This document shows, one piece after another, positions 58,937 to 64,000 of a DNA stretch of 64,000 nucleotides. Positions within the stretch are counted from its first letter, which is position 1. Every line of letters starts with the position of its first letter. The notes under the pieces were generated by a model. That model searched no databases. It saw only the letters and a list, made by a program, of their open reading frames with translations, and was not told the DNA's origin. Source of the stretch: an uncultured Pelagibacteraceae bacterium. GTDB lineage: Bacteria > Pseudomonadota > Alphaproteobacteria > Pelagibacterales > Pelagibacteraceae. The stretch spans positions 1 to 64,000 of the forward strand of contig CACEOY010000003.1 of NCBI GenBank assembly GCA_902561155.1. The letters run 5' to 3'. A program made the translations under genes and the position numbers.

Positions 58937-59230
58937 TTATTTTTCTACTACCACTGTTCCTGAATGTGGATCTGTAACTCCTAATTCAGATGACAGTTCT
59001 TCTAAAGTGTGCCTCAATGAGTCCAAAAATTCAATCATTTTTGGTCTTGCTTTAGCAATATCATCTTCAGAATTCCATTCGCCAATCATAAAAAATTCGT
59101 TTGGTTTTGTTTCAACGTATTTTGCTGAAATTTGACCCTCGAACTTAGGCATATCGTTAATTTTTTTTAAATATTCCTCTCTGTTAGATGATTTCACTTT
59201 GCATCTAACAATATTCATAAACTTTGACAT
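58937..59230 (-). CDS. Antibiotic biosynthesis monooxygenase (ABM)-like dimeric alpha/beta barrel protein
   Basis: 97 aa; MNIVRCKVKSSNREEYLKKINDMPKFEGQISAKYVETKPNEFFMIGEWNSEDDIAKARPKMIEFLDSLR. Confidence 0.7.
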   Translation of the reverse strand: MSKFMNIVRCKVKSSNREEYLKKINDMPKFEGQISAKYVETKPNEFFMIGEWNSEDDIAKARPKMIEFLDSLRHTLEELSSELGVTDPHSGTVVVEK

Positions 59231-59238
59231 ATATCTCC

Positions 59239-59655
59239 TTAAACGTAAATTTTATCTGCCAAACCATAACAAAGAATAGCGCTGATAATTACAAGAACAA
59301 TTGGAGCATATATTCCATCGTTTCTAGTTTTTTTAGTCAGACCTGTTTTATCAATTTTCAATGTATAAAAATTTGTAAATAAAATTGAAACATTCATTAT
59401 AAAAACTAAGTTGAAGAACGCCCAAGTGGCCTCTACACCGCCTGATCTAATAAAAGCAATATAAATTGCCATCAAAACAGTAGCGATCATAAATGAACCT
59501 GCAAATCTCGTGATTAAAGTAGCAGTTTTATCAACCCCTCTACCCTTAAGAAATTTTTTAGTATCAAATACTAACTGGTAAGCGTAGCTACCAACAATAA
59601 TAAAATGTGCTAAGTAAATTATTAAATAAAATGCATTTCCAAATTTATCGATCAT
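59239..59655 (-). CDS. Small integral membrane protein (about 4 TM)
   Basis: MIDKFGNAFYLIIYLAHFIIVGSYAYQLVF..., four hydrophobic segments. Start adjusted from listed ORF end 59703 to internal Met. Confidence 0.65.
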   Translation of the reverse strand: MIDKFGNAFYLIIYLAHFIIVGSYAYQLVFDTKKFLKGRGVDKTATLITRFAGSFMIATVLMAIYIAFIRSGGVEATWAFFNLVFIMNVSILFTNFYTLKIDKTGLTKKTRNDGIYAPIVLVIISAILCYGLADKIYV

Positions 59656-59662
59656 AAATATC

Positions 59663-59950
59663 CTATGCGTTATAGTCCATGACCTGATCTGTGCACTCAA
59701 CAAATTTATGAGGAGTGAAAAAATCGTTCATTTGACCTAGTTGATTAATAATTGCTTGCTCATCTTTTCCCTTCCACCAACAAAACATTTCCATTGTATC
59801 GCCCGGTGTATTCCAAGTCATTTGGCAAGCTGCGTTATCACTTTTCATACTTTTAACAATATCTTCCATTTTCATTGAAGCTACTGTTTCTGTAAATTTA
59901 GCTTTCATTTCAGCAGATTTGAAAGTGTGTGTTACCATATAATTTTTCAT
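59663..59950 (-). CDS. Small alpha/beta-barrel-like protein of unknown function
   Basis: 95 aa; MKNYMVTHTFKSAEMKAKFTETVASMK...TWNTPGDTMEMFCWWKGKDEQAIINQLGQM; good SD (aaaggag). Confidence 0.6.
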   Translation of the reverse strand: MKNYMVTHTFKSAEMKAKFTETVASMKMEDIVKSMKSDNAACQMTWNTPGDTMEMFCWWKGKDEQAIINQLGQMNDFFTPHKFVECTDQVMDYNA

Positions 59951-59951
59951 A

Positions 59952-60239
59952 TTATACTCCTTTAATTATTATCATATTACCAATTGAGTTTTTCAAACGA
60001 ATTGGTTTTACGGGTTTATATTCTTCAGAGTCATACCACTCTAAAGCCTTTTCGTAATTTGGAAACTTAATTACAACTGTTCTAGCGTTTTCCCATTCAC
60101 CCTCCATAACTTTATATGCTCCAGCTCTAACTATGTACTCGCCTCCAAATTTTTTTACAGTAGGAACAACTTTTCCTACATATTCTTTATAAGCTTCAGG
60201 ATTTTTTACGTCTATATTAGCTATAACGTATCCACTCAT
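59952..60239 (-). CDS. DUF1330-family protein
   Basis: 95 aa; MSGYVIANIDVKNPEAYKEYVGKVVPTVKKFGGEYIVRAGAYKVMEGEWENARTVVIKFPNYEKALEWYDSEEYKPVKPIR, classic DUF1330 pattern. Confidence 0.88.
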   Translation of the reverse strand: MSGYVIANIDVKNPEAYKEYVGKVVPTVKKFGGEYIVRAGAYKVMEGEWENARTVVIKFPNYEKALEWYDSEEYKPVKPIRLKNSIGNMIIIKGV

Positions 60240-60241
60240 GT

Positions 60242-60622
60242 TTAACCTGCATAAATCGTTCTAGATAATTTTTCGATTTTTTCTTCTGAACCTTTAATTT
60301 GCTTATATATGAATTTATTACACTCACCATTTTTAGCTTTATCAAAAGGCTTTCCATAAACTTTGTCTACATAGGCATTCATACCTTTATTCATCTCATT
60401 TTCTTTAACACCTTCAGATGTAAGGTATTCTCTTATAACTTTTACTGAAGCCAAAGCTAATTCCATATTTTTAACTTCAATAGTATCAGCAGGTAAAACA
60501 GCTGTTGCACTGTAGTGACCTAAACACTCTATTGTTTTTTCTTTTTGAGCTTTAGTTATATGTCCAGCTGCAAAAAGCGTACTAAAACAAAAAAAACTTA
60601 TTAATATAAAATATATTCTCAT
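60242..60622 (-). CDS. Small secreted hypothetical protein
   Basis: 126 aa; signal peptide MRIYFILISFFCFSTLFAAG; strong SD aaggaggtttaatg. Confidence 0.65.
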   Translation of the reverse strand: MRIYFILISFFCFSTLFAAGHITKAQKEKTIECLGHYSATAVLPADTIEVKNMELALASVKVIREYLTSEGVKENEMNKGMNAYVDKVYGKPFDKAKNGECNKFIYKQIKGSEEKIEKLSRTIYAG

Positions 60623-60722
60623 TAAACCTCCTTAAAAAAAGTCATCTTAATGAACTTATTTTATTTTAATTATGTTAAAAATTTATTGCAGGTATGCAAT
60701 TTGTCTACAACTACAAGACGAA

Positions 60723-61727
60723 CTAAGGAGTAAGAATGATTTTAGGAGCAATACAGCTACCATTATGTATTTCTTGAAAGGCATCTGAGCCTTTTTTAAG
60801 ATCTCGATATTCTATCCATCCTAAATCACCTAATTTTTTGTCTTTTAAGATCGCTAAACTATTTTTGAAATCCTCATTTGTGTAACAATAAGTTCCAACC
60901 AATGTTACTTCTTGGATTGTAAGTTTTTTAAAATTAAAAGTTCCAGAGGGTTGGGTTAAACCTATATGAACTATAGTTCCTCCAGGTGCTATTGAATATA
61001 TCGCTTGATGCCTAGTAATCTCTAGTCCCACAGACTCTAATATTAAGTCAAAATGATTTTCTTTTATGGATTTATCATCTGGTGCAACGAAGCTTGCTTT
61101 TAAGTATTTTTCACATTCATCTAATCTTTTTTTATTAGGATCAGACATGATTATATTACTAGAATTTTTTTCTTTATTTAAAAACAGGCCACAAAGCAAA
61201 CCTATAGCCCCTGCTCCTTGAATTAAAATTTTACATTCAGATAAAGGTTTTTTAAGATTTTTTTCTGCTAACAAGACTGCATGTAAAGCTACTGCTACTG
61301 GTTCAGCTAAAGCTGCTTCTTTAATACTTAGATTTTTAGGAATTTCATAAATATTCTTTTCTGGTACCGATACTAATTCCGCCAATCCACCGTTCCTTTT
61401 TATAGGTGTGCTCATACCTACCATTGTTCTTTCCGGACATAAGTGCTCACTTTCATTTTGACAGTAATTACAATTTTCACAACTAATAAGTGGATTAACT
61501 ACAACGCTTTTATTTTTATATTTTCCATCAAGACTAATCCCGCTTATCTCATGTCCTAATATCAAAGGTGGAATTCTTCTCTCATCATTTCCGTGATATG
61601 CGTGCATATCAGATCCACAAATACCTGAAGCTTGAACTTTTATTATATTTTCACCAGGTTTTGGTGTTGGGTCTTTTTCTTGTCTGTAATCTATTTTTTG
61701 AGTTCCAGTGTAAACTAATGCATGCAT
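60723..61727 (-). CDS. Zinc-dependent medium-chain alcohol dehydrogenase (threonine/sorbitol DH-like; possible HpsP-type)
   Basis: SGICGSDMHAYHGNDERRIPPLILGHEISG, NPLISCENCNYCQNESEHLCPERTMVG, LIQGAGAIGLLCGLFL. Confidence 0.85.
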   Translation of the reverse strand: MHALVYTGTQKIDYRQEKDPTPKPGENIIKVQASGICGSDMHAYHGNDERRIPPLILGHEISGISLDGKYKNKSVVVNPLISCENCNYCQNESEHLCPERTMVGMSTPIKRNGGLAELVSVPEKNIYEIPKNLSIKEAALAEPVAVALHAVLLAEKNLKKPLSECKILIQGAGAIGLLCGLFLNKEKNSSNIIMSDPNKKRLDECEKYLKASFVAPDDKSIKENHFDLILESVGLEITRHQAIYSIAPGGTIVHIGLTQPSGTFNFKKLTIQEVTLVGTYCYTNEDFKNSLAILKDKKLGDLGWIEYRDLKKGSDAFQEIHNGSCIAPKIILTP

Positions 61728-63013
61728 TAATTAGAGAAACCGTACTTCCTTAATCTTATATCAGCTGTTCGTGCATGAGCCTCCATACCTTCAGCTCTAC
61801 CAAGTCTTGCTGCTGTTGCTCCAACAACTTTTGTTGCATCTTTTGTCATTCTTTGGAAAGTTAACGTTTTGATAAATTTTCCAACGAATAATCCACCAGT
61901 ATATCTTCCACCACCTTTTGTTGGTAATATATGATTTGTGCCAGAGCATTTATCTCCATAAGCAACTGTAGTCTCTTCGCCTAAGAATAATGAACCATAA
62001 TTTCTTAATCTCTTTAGCCACCAATCTAAATTTTCTGCGTGAACTTCTAAGTGTTCAGAGGCATACTTATCACTTACTTCAGCCATTTCTTCATTGGTGT
62101 CACATAATATTACTTCACCATAATCTTTCCAAGCTGCTGTTGCATTTACTTTTGCTAATTCAGGTAATTCATTTATTAATTCAGGTACTCTTTTCATTGT
62201 AAAGTCAGCTAACTCTTTATCTGTGGTGAATAACCAAGCTGGAGAATTGTATCCATGTTCCATTTGACCAACTAAATCAACTGCTACAATTTCTTTGTCA
62301 GCAGTCTTATCTGCAATAATTGCGATTTCTGTAGGTCCAGCAAATTGATCTATACCTACTTTTCCATAAACTATTCTTTTTGCTTCAGCTACATATTGGT
62401 TTCCAGCTCCAACAAGAAAATCAACAGGCGGGTTATCAAAACAACCGTGTGTTAAAGATCCTATTGCAGCTACGCCACCTAAATTCATAATAACGTCTGC
62501 GCCACAATGATTGGCAGCAAAAATTATTCCTGGGTTTGCACCCTCTTTATCTTTTGGTGGACTAGCGCAAATAATAGTTTTGACACCAGCTACTTTTGCT
62601 GGGGTAATTGCCATTACTGCTGAAGATATATGCGCGTATCGACCTCCTGGTATATAACATCCAGCTGTATCGACTGGAATTAATCTTTGACCTGCAAATA
62701 AACCATCTGATAACTCAACTTCAAAGCTATTATTCATGCTCTTTAATTGATGCTCTGCAAATTTTTTAATTCTATCGTGAGCGAATTTAACGTCATCTTT
62801 AGTTTTTTGATCAACTTTTTTTATAGCTTCTTCAATTTTTTCTTTTGATACAATGACTTCTCCCTCATACTTGTCAAATTTTTTATTTAGTTCTTTAAGA
62901 GCTACTTCTTTTCTTTTTGCAATGTCGTTTAAAATATCTTGCACTGCTGCTTGTGTTTTATGATCATCCGTCTCCGGAGTTTTAGATGCTTTTTTTATAT
63001 ATTTAACTGCCAT
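61727..63013 (-). CDS. Histidinol dehydrogenase-family protein, HpsN-type (sulfopropanediol 3-dehydrogenase candidate)
   Basis: IPVDTAGCYIPGGRYAHISSAVMAITPAKVAGVKTI, GPTEIAIIADKTADKEIVAVDLVGQMEHGYNSPAWL, SEHLEVHAENLDWWLKRLRNYGSLFLGEETTVAYGDKCSGTNHILPT. Start adjusted to MAVKYIKKASK from listed ORF end 63040. Confidence 0.85.
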   Translation of the reverse strand: MAVKYIKKASKTPETDDHKTQAAVQDILNDIAKRKEVALKELNKKFDKYEGEVIVSKEKIEEAIKKVDQKTKDDVKFAHDRIKKFAEHQLKSMNNSFEVELSDGLFAGQRLIPVDTAGCYIPGGRYAHISSAVMAITPAKVAGVKTIICASPPKDKEGANPGIIFAANHCGADVIMNLGGVAAIGSLTHGCFDNPPVDFLVGAGNQYVAEAKRIVYGKVGIDQFAGPTEIAIIADKTADKEIVAVDLVGQMEHGYNSPAWLFTTDKELADFTMKRVPELINELPELAKVNATAAWKDYGEVILCDTNEEMAEVSDKYASEHLEVHAENLDWWLKRLRNYGSLFLGEETTVAYGDKCSGTNHILPTKGGGRYTGGLFVGKFIKTLTFQRMTKDATKVVGATAARLGRAEGMEAHARTADIRLRKYGFSN

Positions 63014-64000
63014 AAAGTAATGTTGGTAACCACAAAGCAATTTGTGGAAATAGTACTATTAATACTAATCCAATAATTTGCAATACCATAAATTGCATCA
63101 TTCCATAATAAATATCTTTTAAATCCCATTCAGGTACAACACCTTTTAAAAAATAGGCTGAAAGTGCGACTGGAGGAGATAACCAGGCGGTTTGTAGATT
63201 GACGGCAACCAATATAGCAAACCATGTTAAATTAAATCCAAGAGCTTCTACTAATGGTAAAATTATAGGGATTATAATCATTACTATTGGTACCCATTCT
63301 AAAGGCCAACCTAAAAGAAATATCATTACCATTATCATTGCTAATATAAGATATTTATTCATTTCTAAACCTAATAGAAATTCAGTAAGTAAGGTTGGTG
63401 TACCTAATCTTGCAAATACCGCTCCAAAAAAGTTTGATGCAGCAACTAAGACCATAATAAGTGCTGTAATTTCTAAAGTTTTAACTAAAGCTTCTTGTAA
63501 CTTTGGTAATGTTAACTTTTTGTAAGCTAAAGATAAAAGAAGTGCGCCCATTGCTCCACATCCAGCTGCTTCTGTTGGAGTAGCAAATCCAAATAAAATA
63601 CTTCCTAACGCTGCAAAAACTAAAGCCGCTGGTGGTACTAAACCCAAAAAGAATTCAATCCAAACTTTTGTCATGCTTGTAGCTCTCATATCTTCAGGTA
63701 GCGGCGGACCTAATTTAGGATCCATCATACATCTTATTGTAGTGTAAGCTGCATATAATGTAGCAAGAAGGATTCCTGGGAAAATTGCAGCTGCAAATAA
63801 ATCTATTACAGGAATTTCCATAATTGGTCCCATAACAACAAGCATGATGCTAGGCGGAATTAGTATACCTAGCGTACCTCCAGCAGTAATAGTTCCAGCT
63901 GCGAGTCTGACATTATAACTAGACCTGTTCATAGATTTAGCAGCCATTATTCCTAAAATGGTAACTGAAGCACCCACTATTCCTGTTGCTGCCGCAAATA
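63003..64000 (-). CDS. TRAP transporter large permease (DctM-like), 5' partial (runs off right edge)
   Basis: TGIVGASVTILGIMAAKSMNRSSYNVRLAAGTITAGGTLGILIPPSIMLVVMGPI, FGFATPTEAAGCGAMGALLL, LLGWPLEWVPIVMIIIPIILPL; the frame stays open to 64000. Confidence 0.93.
   Translation of the reverse strand, partial: FAAATGIVGASVTILGIMAAKSMNRSSYNVRLAAGTITAGGTLGILIPPSIMLVVMGPIMEIPVIDLFAAAIFPGILLATLYAAYTTIRCMMDPKLGPPLPEDMRATSMTKVWIEFFLGLVPPAALVFAALGSILFGFATPTEAAGCGAMGALLLSLAYKKLTLPKLQEALVKTLEITALIMVLVAASNFFGAVFARLGTPTLLTEFLLGLEMNKYLILAMIMVMIFLLGWPLEWVPIVMIIIPIILPLVEALGFNLTWFAILVAVNLQTAWLSPPVALSAYFLKGVVPEWDLKDIYYGMMQFMVLQIIGLVLIVLFPQIALWLPTLLYGS

Noticed and set aside
61568-61753. 61-aa plus-strand ORF overlapping the Zn-dehydrogenase start
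   Set aside because: Antisense shadow ORF.
63199-63525. 108-aa plus-strand ORF antisense to the TRAP permease
   Set aside because: Ile/Thr/Asn-rich complement of a membrane protein gene; no support.
1-64000. CRISPR arrays, rRNA genes, transposases, integrases, prophage genes, toxin-antitoxin pairs
   Set aside because: None recognised: no regular spacer repeats, no IS/integrase motifs, no rRNA sequence. A/T homopolymer runs reflect base composition, not structured repeats.

Overview
The window looks like part of an extremely AT-rich, streamlined alphaproteobacterial genome. Gene content, order and codon usage all resemble SAR11/Pelagibacter, but this is inference because no database search was possible. 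Coding density is very high, with most intergenic gaps under 100 bp.

The left part (1-27 kb) is core metabolism: purCSQL, a bolA-like gene, grxD, rpsD, trmJ-like, cimA, cysS, nadE, class II DAHP synthase, glmS with a glmU C-terminal-domain-only gene, gph, prpB/prpC, nrdAB, a phosphohexomutase, tauE-like, dusA and rpoZ.

The middle (27.5-46.3 kb) is an LPS/surface-sugar region with many glycosyltransferases, sugar-nucleotide enzymes, methyltransferases and one tRNA-Met(CAT). It contains a compact polyamine/methylthioadenosine salvage cluster: a SpeD-SpeE fusion, a FucA-like class II aldolase, mtnA, mtnP and apt.

The right part (46.7-64 kb) looks like an organosulfonate region. It carries ald with a class III aminotransferase, then an inserted dTDP-sugar cassette, tauABC, a ComC-like dehydrogenase, pta, a six-gene run of small alpha/beta-barrel, membrane and secreted proteins, and a Zn-dehydrogenase/HisD-like (HpsN-type)/TRAP DctM set that runs off the window.

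The strongest candidates for a second look are:
- the MTA/DHAP-shunt-like cluster
- the sulfonate region
- the small alpha/beta-barrel cluster
- the truncated GlmU
- the long N-terminal extension on TauC.

No CRISPR arrays, rRNA genes, transposases, integrases or prophage genes were seen.
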